From positions 248,001-312,000 of the forward strand of contig MU623344.1 of the NCBI GenBank assembly GCA_025201765.1: a DNA stretch of 64,000 nt, read 5' to 3'. The stretch is from Daldinia sp. FL1419 (lineage: Eukaryota; Ascomycota; Sordariomycetes; Xylariales; Hypoxylaceae). Every line of letters starts with the position of its first letter. Position 1 is the first letter of the stretch. The position numbers and the translations under genes were made by a program. The notes under the pieces were generated by a model. The model searched no databases. It was not told the origin of the DNA and saw only the letters and a program-made list of their open reading frames with translations. This document shows, piece after piece, positions 25,245-37,685 of the stretch.

Positions 25245-26160
25245 TTACATCCACCTCCTTTCTGGGTCTCTGAGTTGAAGCTTAACATTAATATCCTCAT
25301 CAGGAACAGGGAAGCCTGCTTGGACCGGCAAAATTTCCCACGTGGGCTCACTCCACTTACCGGCGACTGGCACTATTTCGAACGGAAGTACTACTAACGC
25401 TGTAAAGGCCATAATCTCTGTATTTGCAAAGTGATGGCCGGGACACAGGACATGACCGCCACCGAATGCTCGGGATGCCACCTAAGTCGACAGACGACGA
25501 CGCTCTTCGATTCATCGTTATCCTCTCGCACTAGAGCAGAAAACTCGCGGCGGACGTCAGCTAGTACTCGTTCGTTTGAGAAGATGTGGTAGAACCCATA
25601 GAGCGCATGGTGTCGAATTTCCCAATACTGCAAAGGTGTTCTCTCCCCCCTTCGCGCCACGTCTTCAAGACTAAGGCCGAATAACTCCCGATGATGTTCG
25701 CAGCGTTTGCGCACAAGTCCAGACGCTTTTTTGTGTCCCCCCTTACGCATGTACTCAATCACGGCGTCGACAGCAAGTTCACGCGCACGAATCAGCCTAG
25801 GGAAAAGTAAAGAGGTAAACGGAAAGACCGAGAGGTTCAAGAAGCCCGCCTCAAATATTCTAAGGTAGCTGTTAGCAGAGCTTAGGGACAAATGGAGGCT
25901 CGGCTGAGCTGAGAGGCGGCAATCGTGATTACCCCCAAGCCTGTACAATAATTGGGTCCCATCACAGGCGCAATATACTTAGGACAGCTTGCACTAAAGC
26001 CGTCCTCACTTGTTAGATTCTGACGCATTACTTTGACAACCTCCCTGCTCATCCAAACAAGGTTGCCGGCATCGGCTGCGATCGCAGCAAAGCTATTACA
26101 TAGCGCGCCGTTGCTTCTGCAGCGCTGGGATGGGTTCGGTGGCATTCACGGCCGTGTTTG
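25245..26160 (-). pseudogene. Cytochrome P450 relic with internal deletion
   Basis: Fragments of a fungal P450 in several minus-strand frames. Upstream, near 26100-25950, reads GNLVWMSREVVKVMRQNLT and KYIAPVMGP; then 25850-25500 reads like the helix F-H region (VIEYMRKGGHKKASGLVRKR, LFGLSLEDVAR, LYGFYHIFSNERVLADVRRE). Right after that, in another frame, comes the heme loop AFGGGHVLCPGHHFA (consensus FxxGxxxCxG with the Cys ligand kept) and a normal C-terminus ending at 25245. The I-helix threonine motif, the ExxR motif and the PERF region, expected between them, are missing, and the frames are broken by stops. It cannot make an active P450. Family placement near CYP7/CYP8-like fungal enzymes is from memory only. 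Confidence 0.8.
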
Positions 26161-26702
26161 GGTGGGATCAGTTGGCGAGAAGCATTGTGCTATGTAATAT
26201 TGCATTCGCAATCAGGATTTATATACGTTATGCTGTTTGGTCTAGTCGTGTACGGTGCTGTGGCGGTTCCGATCCGGCTCTATGTTTGATAGGCATACGA
26301 TATAGGAGCTTTTGAAAAGGGCGGCTTCGCCAGGTTTAGACGTTCAGAAGTTGATAAAATCTTGGCGGGGTGAAAACCCCAGACATACCCCATGGGTACG
26401 CGATGGCATGCTGATCCAAGTCTACCTAGGCAGGCACCTCTTATCGAAACATACTATACGAAATCATTATTGCGCAAACATCTGATCATAGGACCTTAAT
26501 TACAAAAGGCATGAATAAAATAATCGGAAATGCCATGAATAGTAGCGGGTTGGTAAGGGTAGCTTTAGGTTAATAAAACAGGCGAACCGTAATTAGAAAA
26601 TAGCAGAGCCACCATCCGACAATAAACGTAAGTAGGTATTCATAATATAATTCCAAAGAGTGTCCTGTCCATCAAAACCCTTGATCTCCCTGTTCAGAGG
26701 AG
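26161..26702. other. Intergenic, no feature
   Basis: AT-rich spacer between the P450 relic and DUF6594 copy B. It may contain further degraded P450 5' sequence near 26160-26300, but nothing convincing is readable. Confidence 0.5.
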
Positions 26703-28180
26703 TTAAGCCATTCCCTGCTGAAGATTTGACAGGAACGTAACAAGCACCGCCATATATGCGCTCAGACCAACGAGAATGGTTTCCAACTTGTAGTTCTGAT
26801 AGACCAAAACAGCCCCGAAAGCAAAGTTGAAAAAAACCACAACCACGAAAGACCAAACCCTGGACAAGTTTACAAGAAAAAGTATAGCCATTGGGCAAAT
26901 CAGTAGTCCCCCGCTTACGAACACTACTAGGGTCTTGAGGATGATGACGAATATCTGGTTGTTGATACCCCTGATATAATTCGTGTCCTGGGTGTTGTGA
27001 TCGGGGACATCGGCATCGTCGGGCTTGAAAAAGCAATGCGATATTAGTATTCGATATTCTTTTTAGTGGCCATATGCTCTAAACTTCTAATAAATTAGGA
27101 CTTACCGATTTATCTTTGTATAATAGTCCCTCAAAGTACTGATGCGCCTGATCGGTGTACGTACTAACAAAGTCTTCTTCTGAATGCAGGAACTGAGACG
27201 CGGATTCATCGAGTCGACTGTACTCCGCCACTTCTCTATGGAACGCCTTATGTGTCTTAGCAGATACATGTGATAGCTTCTCCATTTCTTGATCGTGCAG
27301 AATGAATTTCACTTTTGGGTGGCTATCTGTTATTATAAGTTCAACGTTTAGCCGTGAGCGCGGTACTGACTGTAAGAATAGCACTCCTTTTTAATGGCTT
27401 CCATGACGAGATCCTTATCTTGCCATGGGGAGTATTGGTCTCTCTCTCCTTGTTGTCGATCATCTACCTTCGACGTAGTGGGGGGTGTTGGGATAGAAGT
27501 CGATTGAAAGTAGGCCTGAGCGCGAGTGTGACCGAATAGCAGCGTATCAGGATCGAAAGGCAGCGAGGTTAATCGACCAGTATTATTCTCTTTGTCGGAC
27601 TTGTCGAGATCTTTAAGCCTCTTCTCTAGATAGGCAATTTTTGATTCTTGGTCTAAGAGGCAACGATGTCGAAGGTACTTGAAACTACGATGGATACTAA
27701 AGTTGCGATAGTAAAACTGGGTAGCGGCAACGTACGGCCAACCATAGAGCGGCGCGTTGACTATCTTGCGGATTAGTCGAATCTTTAACGAGTTGTATAT
27801 ATATAACATGAATAAACTAGCTCACTAATGTCGACATCTTTATAACAGCTCGTACAGACGGTGTTACTTCGCCTGGTTCCTACTAGAGTTATTAACCACG
27901 CATAAGACACCCTGAGACCTTTAGATCTCACCGGATTGTGTAGGATCTTGATAAGCACCACTATCACGAGGGTTTATCCTATGCTGACTTGTGGCATTAG
28001 GAGGCGGCTGTTGGCCTTCTTCCAGGCGAGCCGGCGTATCCATGAGGAAGCAGTGTAGGTAAAGGGGAAGCCGTATTCGTTGCCAGAGACATAGTATCGA
28101 GGAGGTGTGGGACCCCTATTAATATTCGCAATAGGCGCATTGTCCGTATACTGATAAGAATGGAATAGACAAGGCTTCAT
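26703..28180 (-). CDS. DUF6594-family membrane protein, copy B (5' end unresolved)
   Basis: Paralogue of the gene at 16891-18249. Well-supported exons in transcription order: ...-27826, 27760-27371, 27326-27106 and 27023-26703. Introns have GTGAGC/CTAAT, GTCAGT/CTAAAC (44 nt, very short) and GTAAGT/CTAAT signals, at the same positions as in copy A. Core landmarks are YGWPYVAATQFYY, the heptad-rich LEKRLKDLDK, EDFVSTYTDQAHQYFEGLLY and three C-terminal helices ending VGLSAYMAVLVTFLSNLQ. The first exon is unclear: an ATG at 28180 opens a frame continuous with the exon ending at 27826, but a TAA at 27974-27976 interrupts it and there is no later in-frame ATG. Either a small intron removes the stop, or the gene is in early decay. 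Function unknown. Confidence 0.7.
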
Positions 28181-30010
28181 ACAGTCGTCTGAGGTTCAAA
28201 TGAAGTGGCTTTGCGGCTCTGCGAAGTCGGCAGATTCAGATTGTATTTCATTAGACGGAGGATGGGGAAGTGGGATGATTCGTTAAGAGGATATAAAGAT
28301 GCTTATATTATAAGACGTACCTACCCAAGGACCCAAGGTATTACAGGTTTGCCCCGAGTTACGTTGCTCTGTTGGTCAGCACCCCTATGGTCAGTTTCCC
28401 TGCAAGAGATCATACACGGTAAACGGACGGCTAGCCACTTCAAGCCTCCGCAAGAGGTAGGGTTGTACCGTATATACGTAGGAGATAGGTACTCTAAAAG
28501 CATAGCCCAATCAAATATATCAGATATACAATATCCGGATAGGCTGCTAGGTATATACTATTCCTATACAATATTCACGTCTTACAGCGTGTAGTTGGGC
28601 GCTTCCTACGCGGAATAGTACTTGGGAAGATGTAATAACTACCACCTACCTAGGTACATGTAGCTGTAAATAGTACCTTCTTCAGTGTACCTACAACTTC
28701 ATGATGCTTTACTAAAACTTGTGATGCCTAACTGAGTCTTAGGTGATAAAAGAGCTTTTGCTTCCAAAAGGGAACTTGTATTAGTGCCTACTAAGTACCT
28801 GCTTAGCCCCAAAATATAGGTACCTACCTATGTGATGAGAAGTAGTGCGCCTAATGTGATAAGGGGGGAAGTTACCTACCCACCCTAGAAAGTATGTAGA
28901 AGGTGCCTGTGCAAGTCAGGGTTTAAACTACCTGTCACGCGTTTACATAAAGCACCGCTTTCCCTCGCATAAACTTTTTCAGTCATCCCCTACAGTTGTT
29001 ATTTTATTTCATTTCAAACCTTTCAACGACGAAAATGCACACCACACAACACCTGACGACACCTGATTAACAAACTTGCGTGCTATTTCTCTCGACAAGT
29101 AAAGAATACCTAGGTATGCATTATAGCACCACTAGCTTGGTATGTCTAATTTATATACCCCTATTAACGTGTAGCTTGTGTGATGTATCCGACGAAGTCA
29201 CCGTCTAACACAGAATACCTAAGAATACCCCTCCTCTTGCACACTTGTTAACTCCATCGCAGCCCATCATATCCGGCATATAGAACGCTATAAGCGCCTA
29301 AAATACCTCGCGAAAATAATATCTACATCTCATTCGTTGGTCAGGAGTATGCAGCACGCAAGACATGCAGCCACGGCCGCCCAACCCGCAGCTGTTATCG
29401 GAAGGGATCATACCAAGGGTGACATTCTATTTGATATTCGGTATCCGATATTCGCACATCGGAATACCCCAAGAAGATCGGATAGGATCTCTTAAGGCTG
29501 AAGCGTAGTCGATATTAGTCCTGGCTACTTATATATCTTCTCTTCTCCGCACCCAAAGAGTATCACGCTCCAATTTGGAAAGCAGCCGGCGATTGGGGAT
29601 TGATCCGCGTTAACTCTTGGACGGGTATGCTTTTCAACACATTCCCAGGTATCCTGATTCCTCAAACACTCATAAGGTGCCTGCCCCTTCAAGCGATTTC
29701 GCAAGGGTCGGAATAACCTCTTATCGGGGTATAAAGCCCGGTACGCTACCTATTCTTAGTCTTACCCAGTTTCCTAATTGAAGCGCAATACCCCTAATGC
29801 CTAAGTCGGGGATGGCTGCCAGGTGATCCCTACTGGCGCACAAGATTAGGTAGTGGAGACATGCGCTAATCGGGTCCAGATCTGTGGACCAGTGGATAAG
29901 AGGTGCCGATCGCCTGGACTCTCTCTGGGCTGATAGCGCACGGACCAACTTTCACTATCAAAGCTGGAAAGCCGCCGTTCGAAGATTCCGCCCATACTCA
30001 TTGCCGCCTC

Positions 30011-30359
30011 ATTAAAAGAGGACCTTGAAGAGATCGAGGATCTATTAAAAACAGAAGAAAAATCATACATATGTTTACAGTTATATGATTTTTCATCTAA
30101 TAATGGAATCTATCTCGCTCGGTTTTGAGAAAATATGGGACCTTAAAATAGGATTCTACCAATACCCCACATGTACCCCCCTTATGTACTGCTTGGGGAT
30201 GGAATCTATAAGAGAATCGGATTAAACCTAACCACAATCGAGTTGGGAAAAAGGAAAAAAAAAAAAAGCCATGCTACGGAAATTCGATATGAGATTTTCG
30301 AAGGATTATTACAACATGATCGATTGGCTAGTGCTGCCATAGACCCCGGTCCAATTTAG
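30011..30359 (+). pseudogene. Possible coding remnant with in-frame stops
   Basis: One plus-strand frame runs from about 30011 to a TAG at 30357-30359 with only two internal stops. It reads LKEDLEEIEDLLKTEEKSYI, then an Asn-rich stretch, and later ATEIRYEIFEGLLQHDRLAS. The amphipathic helix-like beginning and the charged middle look protein-derived. A run of A at 30253-30265 adds a Lys tract and may be an expansion. No family is recognised and the region could be noise. Confidence 0.28.
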
Positions 30360-30480
30360 AATGTTAACGGAAAGATTAATCACGACAGTTAAGAATTAGG
30401 GCAGATTATTCCAAGACACGACAAGGGAAGATTCGTTATCTTAAGTGTTATCTTAAGTACTAACAAAGGCACATGGGTTA

Positions 30481-30516
30481 TGCTACCGCTACCGCTACCG
30501 TTACTGTTACCGCTAC
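30481..30516. repeat. (TACCGC)n-like hexamer repeat
   Basis: Degenerate GCTACC/GTTACC units are arranged head to tail over about 36 nt in non-coding DNA. Confidence 0.7.
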
Positions 30517-31112
30517 CCCCCTGTCCGACGCTACATTGAGCAGAGCTTCCCTAGCTGTCAATCACCAGCAATTAGCAATTAGGGCATCGGGAGCTTATAG
30601 AGGGTGTCATCAACATAGCCAGGAAAAGAATGAAGAAAATGGTGCGAGGGAGAAAAAGATATTCAAAATCTAATTCCCTTGCTGACGCCGCTGCATGGGT
30701 GGCCTAACCCTAATGGCGACCACAATGATCCCTAATCGGAGTTGGACTTTTTTGGGTTAACCATCACACGTCTATCCCTTTAAAATGAAGGCAGGTACCC
30801 CAAGTGTACATTGGATTATTATTTATTATTGGAATTTCCCCACGCTAGTCGCCTTGTCGGTTGGGATTTGGTAGGGGATGCAGAACTTGCGGTAGCGATT
30901 GGATTCTAGGGGTTCCGTCATGCAGGGCAGTAGGTTAGAAGATACCCGGATATTTGCGCCTTTAGGTACGCTCAGGTACTCCATCCATCCCCCAACCCTC
31001 CCGAAATTTACCACCTACATGCCGCCTAAGGTACTTTGGGTACCTAGGTTTCTGTACTGATGAAGATTCTTCTCTCGAGCAGAGGACTGCTTGTGTCTAT
31101 ACCTACTCCGCC

Positions 31113-31431
31113 ATGATTAACCTTGGATTTCTATGCTCCGGATTGTGCCTTGGACTAATCAAAGATGTGTGCAGAGATAGCCCATACGATAAACAAGGAT
31201 CCCACGGTTACTCTATTATTGAGTATATATTTCGCACCGGGCTCCCAACTATTATGATTCCAGGAATATTTTTCAAGGCTCCATCATCGAATACCCAATC
31301 CCATGCACTAAATACCATCAATGGTTCAGTAAACTCCGTTCGGGAGCACTTTAGAAGGTAAGTGTTCAACCTAATAATTTCTTTCGTATCGCAATAGAGA
31401 ATCTGAAGAGTATGTTGACAACTCGCCATAG
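31113..31431 (+). CDS. Hypothetical small protein, tentative spliced ORF
   Basis: An ATG at 31113 opens a frame joined through a 40-nt intron (31358-31397; GTAAGT donor, CTAAT branch, GCAATAG acceptor) to a short exon 31398-31431, giving 92 residues. The N-terminal 16 residues are hydrophobic (MINLGFLCSGLCLGLI) and could be a signal peptide or anchor. The remainder has no motif I know. The splice signals are good, but the intron is at the lower size limit and the region is otherwise decayed, so this may be a chance frame or the 5' part of a broken gene. Confidence 0.3.
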
Positions 31432-34374
31432 GGAACCCCACCATCCAACTAAACTGTTAGAAGTTATCAAATACAATAGTACCCCGAAATTCTCGATTAT
31501 TTTACCAAATTATAACTAGAAATACATATCCTCACATTTTCTATTCCTAGATATATAATCCATCATGGGCTCGGCTGGAAAGAGTAGAAAATCTGGAAGA
31601 GCAGGAACAAGGGTCCATACGAGACAAAACTCGACGGGTTGTCTTGCAAGCCTTTTGCGAAGAATAAACATTAAAAAGGCAGTAGGCCTTCATAAACTAA
31701 TGGGAGGAAAAAAGGAGAAACTCATGGCACAGAAAGATAATTCGACTTCAAAGCAAAGCTTAAAGAACCAAGTGAAGGGAAATCATTCGACTGGCTCCCC
31801 CTAGCATGCGCGAAACTAGTCTACTATGGTATTGTACGAGCATACCTGACTTTCTACGTCGAATAAAGGAACGGCTTCATACAGACTTATACCAAATGAT
31901 ATTAGAAGAGCAATGATGTTATACCAATATAAACTCACGTTAATGAATATAATTGAAACTGCTCTAAATATTAATTCACTTGGATTTGTAGGCATTAATC
32001 CCATCCGCTACCCTCGCGGCCTTCGCAATTCCTCATCGTAAGTGTTACACAAATTTTTCATGGAAAAAGTACCTACCTAATCATAAACTAGAAGTCTCTG
32101 TTTGTACCGAAAACCTCACGCAGGAAGACCCAGATAATCAAACAATACCTATGCTTTTTGGCCTCCCGAATCGATTTATTGATATTGCCTTGACGTGCGT
32201 AGTAAGAGAGTCTTACGGAGTATAGGCTGACAGGATAATTACAGCCAACGACGTGCAATCTCATACCAAAAAGTATTAGGGCATTAGGGCCCATAGGAAG
32301 ATGATGTACCAGTATTACCTATCAAGTGGCTGTGAAAGACTTACCGACCCTCTACCACCCCCTTTCTCTCTGAAGTCTATACACTGCCCGATGTGACCCT
32401 TGTTAGCTCACCAGAAGTAATTACGCCCATGTTTCTGCCTCAGTGGATCTTGCGGGATATGTATAGCAGATGCATGCATAGATAGGTAGCTTCTTGGGCA
32501 GCTTCGTCGTGACCGACGTAGGTAGGTAGGTACCTACGTATAGTCTTCGGCACTGAATATACTCGGATAGCTCACGTAACCTGCGCCCCATTAGAGGATA
32601 ACACTGGTATCATACCCTCCATGTTTATCAAAGGCGCTGCTAGGTACGACCAATGTACGATGCTTGTATTCATATGCTAGAGTAATCTGTTCACGAACTT
32701 CTCTAAGGAACCGCTTCGGTATGCTGGACACCTCTATTTCTTTAGATTTGCCTACCCCGAGTGGATGGCCGTGATCGTTAAGGCGCCTGGGCCGTTACAA
32801 CGCAAATTTTCTGATCCAGGCTTGATACCTAAATACTACGGTACCTCGGCATGGAATTGTTCTTTCGGACCCCAACTGCGTCATCAGTAGGTACGCATGA
32901 ACATGGGTGAATGGTTTGGACGGGAATCCGGGGCATGAACGAGGGACTAAGAACAGGTGAACAACCTACTCTTGTTTTGGGGTTATGTGGTGATGGTGCT
33001 GCTCCGTAATAAGTATACTAACAACGTTTTGAGAAGATATTGTCCTGTTCTTGCCCTTATGATCTACAATGATCGCTGACTGGGATATCAACAAGTCGTT
33101 AACAAAAGGGGCGGTGTAATATATGCAAGTACGGCTGAAATGAGTGTCTTTCTAATAAGAGTTACGAGGGGATGCAGAAAACTTAAGAATTTTGTTGGTT
33201 GCGACATATAATGATCCCGCCACGCCACGTTGATGAAACCTGGTACGCGTTGTTTAATCTGGTATTGCATAGACAAGGCAACAAGGCAACTAATTCTGGA
33301 GCCCGATAGTAACCCAAAATGGTAGGCAAGAAGATGGGGGGAAAATATGAAAAGGGGGAGGTCGGTATGTACCTACACACCACAAAGTCATTGCACACAT
33401 ACTTCATACCGTATCTATACTATGCACACAAACCATCATAAACAGCTCAATCACATTTTCATGCAAGAAGATCTCAAATTCGATACCTAATAACCGTCTA
33501 AGCTAATAATCCCATTCTAGAAACTACGGAAATATTCATAGCTCCGCGTTGGGTAATGCGACAACATTGTTCACGAATGATAAATGATATTATCCCTTGC
33601 ATATATGTGAGCCAAAAGAAGGTATATTGACGTTGATAAAATTACACTTACTTAAATAGAGCCTTCACAGTAGCTACTGTGGGAGGTAGGTATGAAGGTT
33701 TCAGCAATTACACTCACGGAGCCTTGTCAGCATTACTTTACAGATCGCGGAAGTGGAAAAACGGGAAACAATAGGAATAAGTCAACTAATTTCGAACTAG
33801 TAGTTAAATAACACGACCTAATGCTACTCGCTCGGGCCGAGAAAACCCGGGATAAAAGAAGGAAGACAACGGAATGCATAGGTGCCTAGATAAGATGTAC
33901 TCTCCCTTACAGGATATTAGTATCTAGGTACCTGCTTGACGCTACATGTATAAGATACCACTTTCACCTTGGGAGTAATAAGATCTATCCAATTACAATT
34001 ATATATTCCTATTGAAGAATACCCCATGCGGACAACATGTCGAAACCCCCGTGACAATCCAACCACTAACAACGAAACCACCAGCGCCGCGTCTGACGCA
34101 AAAGCGTGCTCCTTGGCCGACCTTGTCTATTTGAAACATGCAAGGTTTATGACCAATCAAGGGTAGGTGTTTTCTAGCCCGTAGAATATCACGGATTGGA
34201 TGAAAATAAGTAAAAAAATAAAGCGTTTAACAACACCCCCCCTTTCCAAAATACAAGCCGATAATAACACACCAAAACCCACAGCCTGATGCGGCTCAAA
34301 CGTACAAACACCACACGCCAACCCCCGGCCTCCAATTCTAACGACCACTCCTATCGTGAATATTCGCCAACAGC

Positions 34375-35321
34375 CTACAGCCCGGACCTATTAGCGTAGT
34401 CGAGCGAGCGAATACCACCACGGGAACCGTACGTAACCAAAACAGCCGAGTAAGCCGAGAAGCCGACGAGCATCTCGCCCAGCTTCTTCTCCAGAAGGGC
34501 CATTGCGAAGACGAAGGCGGCTACCACGAGCAGCGACTTCCACTCGGCCATGGGGTAGAGGAGTAGCCAACGCGACGGGAGCGAGGAGGAAGAGCCCAAT
34601 AGGGGATGGAGAGAGCAGCCTTTTCGTACGTCCTGTATCTTCGACGGGCCGGGGTACGTAGTTTCGTCGATGAAGGGACGCCGGAAGAGTTTTTGGTAGG
34701 TTTTACCATCTTGGGTGTATAGGGGCTTGATAGGGGGTATGTCGAACGCACAGACAAAGGAGAACTCCCGTATGCGAGAGACGCAAAGGTCTGGTCGATT
34801 CGCTCGGTCTGCGTGCTCAAGACGTCGTCCTGGAATTTGATGGACTTCTAGGCTTTGCCTTGGAGCAACTTTCTCCACTCGCGAGGAGTGGTTTGTGGTG
34901 GCTTTTGGAGTTGGTGCATTAGGGGTACGGAATCGGATAGGAGATATGGTTAGCAGAGATGTGTCGTTGCTGACTGCTGATCGGTTACTTACAGTATCGC
35001 TTTAGCCTGTGGAGAAGTACTTCCGTGATATGCTCCTTGAATTCTTCTGTCTTAGCCTTGTGCTTACCTGCACAGCCGCTGGATGGTGTACCAGTAGCTA
35101 CGTCCTCATCACGGCGATCTCCGCCTATCTTGGGTTCCTTAAGGCAAGGACGTTTGGAATGAGTGCGGTAGAATGACGAAGGCTATATTTCATTATCATC
35201 GAGTTTCAGATCATCGCGAAGTTTATGTTCATTCGTCTTGTCAATCTTATCCGAATTTTCCTCCATACTGGTAATATTGCTCTGTTCATTTAGGAGGATT
35301 CAATGCCAGAGTGTATTGAAC
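34375..35321 (-). pseudogene. DUF6594-family copy C, decayed
   Basis: A third member of the family, broken. Reading down the minus strand: an open stretch MEENSDKIDKTNEHKLRDDL is interrupted by TAG at 35183-35185, then continues in the same frame through a charged region to EVLLHRLKRY, which matches the LLKEY region of copy A. A GTAAGT donor follows at the conserved intron position. The next exon has TAG at 34848-34850 just before DDVLSTQTERIDQ, which matches DDFVSTEPDELF of copy A. The membrane part is split over frames (IGLFLLAPVALA, then SLLVVAAFVFAMALL and VGFSAYSAVLVTYGS) and ends at 34375. At least two stops and two frame changes make it non-functional as read. Confidence 0.72.
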
Positions 35322-37685
35322 CGCCTCTGACGACTCATGTTTGACGACTCATGTTGTTCGATAGGCACTGCAAGGCGGCCGCCCGGGCCCAGCCCTCGAG
35401 TGGTTCGGTTACTATCGCAGACCTCAGTTGCGAAGTAGAAGAGACAAGCTAAGATAGGGGTGTAAGTACCTATACTTACGTAATTCGCTAGATTCTATAA
35501 TCGTATCAGCGTCTCGTGTCGTATCCTCGGACCCCCCTACCTATAATTGCATGTCAGTAACGCGGTATCCTTGTATTATATACCTAACGATACGAGAAAA
35601 TCAAACCGTTACAATGATATAGGGGCATTTCCCCTTTCAGCTTGAGAGGACTGATCCATGGTATGAAACTGGCTCGATAGCTCATGATTCACTAGAATGA
35701 TTTTCAGAACCAGCTAGTTGCTCTCTTAGATGGATTCCAAAGAGATTTGGGGCTGTTTTATTTAGTCATTATGATAAGAAATCTCGCAGTCTCAATGTTA
35801 GGGCCTATAATGCTGATATAATCGGTATAAGACAGCGTTTTCAATTTCAAAGATCTGTTGGGAATTAAGTCATTCCACGAAGGCTGAGTTAATTTAGGTA
35901 CCTATAGTAGAGACTTAATTCGAGGATTGAGCCTGTATGAGTATTCACTAACTAATAAAGGACTTGAAATTTGATGTTTTTCCAAAGTCTACTCAAAGAC
36001 CTTTCGCGTATATGGTTAGGTCACTAGAAATTGGCGTTAATAATTCGTTAATACACATATAGGGGCAATGTCATTTGAATCAGAAAAGTACCTAGCAATT
36101 CCTTAAATATAATTCTAACGCGCTCTCGAGCGTGCTTGTCGGTTGAACTTTCATAACTTTCATAAGACAATTGCCTTTTCTAGTAACTCCGCAGGGGTTA
36201 GAGTAACCTCTTATTGGCTTTCGAGGGCCATAACACTAGTGCCACGGATTCGCATATAATTGCAATTGGAATCTCAAGTTTAGACTAGTCGCAACTCGTA
36301 GCAAGGATCCACTACTAGATATTGGTCAAACACGTTTTATAGCATCCCTAACTAGTTAAACTAAGGGCCTGATCGGCTCGATTCTCTAAGCATGGCTTAG
36401 AGAAATAAACTAAACTAAGCCCTTAGTTAACTATAACTAGTTCTAATAACTTGTAATCCTAGAAGCGTACGATAGTACCTAGTTTTTCTTCTCCGAAGTC
36501 AAGCAAAAAATTAGTTCTGTCCTGGCTTGTCAGTTGTTTGCCCTCATCCTCGTTGAAATTGCAGGCTACATGTATGGAGTTATGTAGGGCACATAACCAA
36601 GTACTTAGGTAGATACATGACATAAATCTATACTAAGTGTGTAGTTACTACAGAGAGAGGCCAGTATCAGCATCCTCGTCCATGATCATTATGAGCTGGA
36701 TAATAATAAGCTTGAGCAAATCCAATAACAGACTCTTAGAGGGAGGGCTTCGGTTCGTCATCGGCATGTGTCCTAAAAGAACAGAAGTAAGATATCGCCG
36801 GAATCCCATGATTGCCCATTCTTTTGTGAAAGCGCATAGCGGACGGCGTAGTTCCACTAGGCCAGTGTAATATATCAGGGCCTTAGTAACAGGTTGAATT
36901 TAAGCGCGTAACTATGCTCCTGTCTATACTACGAGCCACGGTAACCTGGTCGATTGAAGGCTCGAACGGTATTGATGACAAGTATAGGTGGAAAGCATCG
37001 GAATCACTCTTTTATGTGGTAACAGCGGGACCGAGATATTCCAGAGCCTGGTCACGAGTATATCAATAGTAATCATGATCAACCATTGTTTCTTTTGGCG
37101 ATAGGTGTATACAGCTTACTCTTGGGTCAACTTTTAGAAAGTCTTAGATGCAAAAGCTCAGATAACTTTGGCCATTCCAAATTAAAAATTTCGAAGGTTC
37201 CACACGCCTACTTTTATATTTGACGGACCATAACTTTTGTTGCTTTTATTCGGAGTTAATACATTTTCCCCCCTTAATTCGGCGAAGATGCTTCAAGTTT
37301 ATGTTTCCTAATTTTGCCATGTGGTAGTGCTTGATCATTCGCATCTTTGTAGGGATATAAGATATTGGTACTTATGACGCCAACTCATCTAAAGTAGAAA
37401 CGATACTATGAACTGAACCTCCTCCCACGATGACTTGAACCATATAGAAAGTATTTCCATCGAATTACTATCTGGTGTACAATTAATTGTATGCGTGCAA
37501 CGCGAGTGTGAATGCTATCTCAATCTAACTACACATGATAGGTTTCCTAATAAGGTTGCGTAAACAACAGATATGCATTGCTTAAAATCTCCCAGAAATT
37601 TTGTGAAAACCCTCTACGTTATAACTTTAGTAATTATATACTTAAAGTATACGAGATAATAATTAGTATTCGCATGATGTGACGA
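35322..37685. other. Gene-poor AT-rich spacer
   Basis: No gene recognised. A 36640-36870 stretch is open in two opposite frames, but neither reads like a known family. The rest is AT-rich with scattered TACC/GGTA motifs. Confidence 0.5.

Larger units (their letters stand above)
28181..34374. other. Gene-poor AT-rich block
   Basis: Six kilobases with no gene that can be named. It contains several TACC/GGTA palindromes (for example near 28645, 28817 and 32518-32540), a possible small spliced frame at 31113-31431 and a coding-like remnant at 30011-30359, both listed separately. No transposon terminal repeats or RNA genes were seen. Confidence 0.55.

Noticed and set aside
36637..36870. Opposed open frames, one reading GFAQAYYYPAH in a third frame
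   Set aside because: Several short protein-like words occur, but no consistent frame or family could be assembled.
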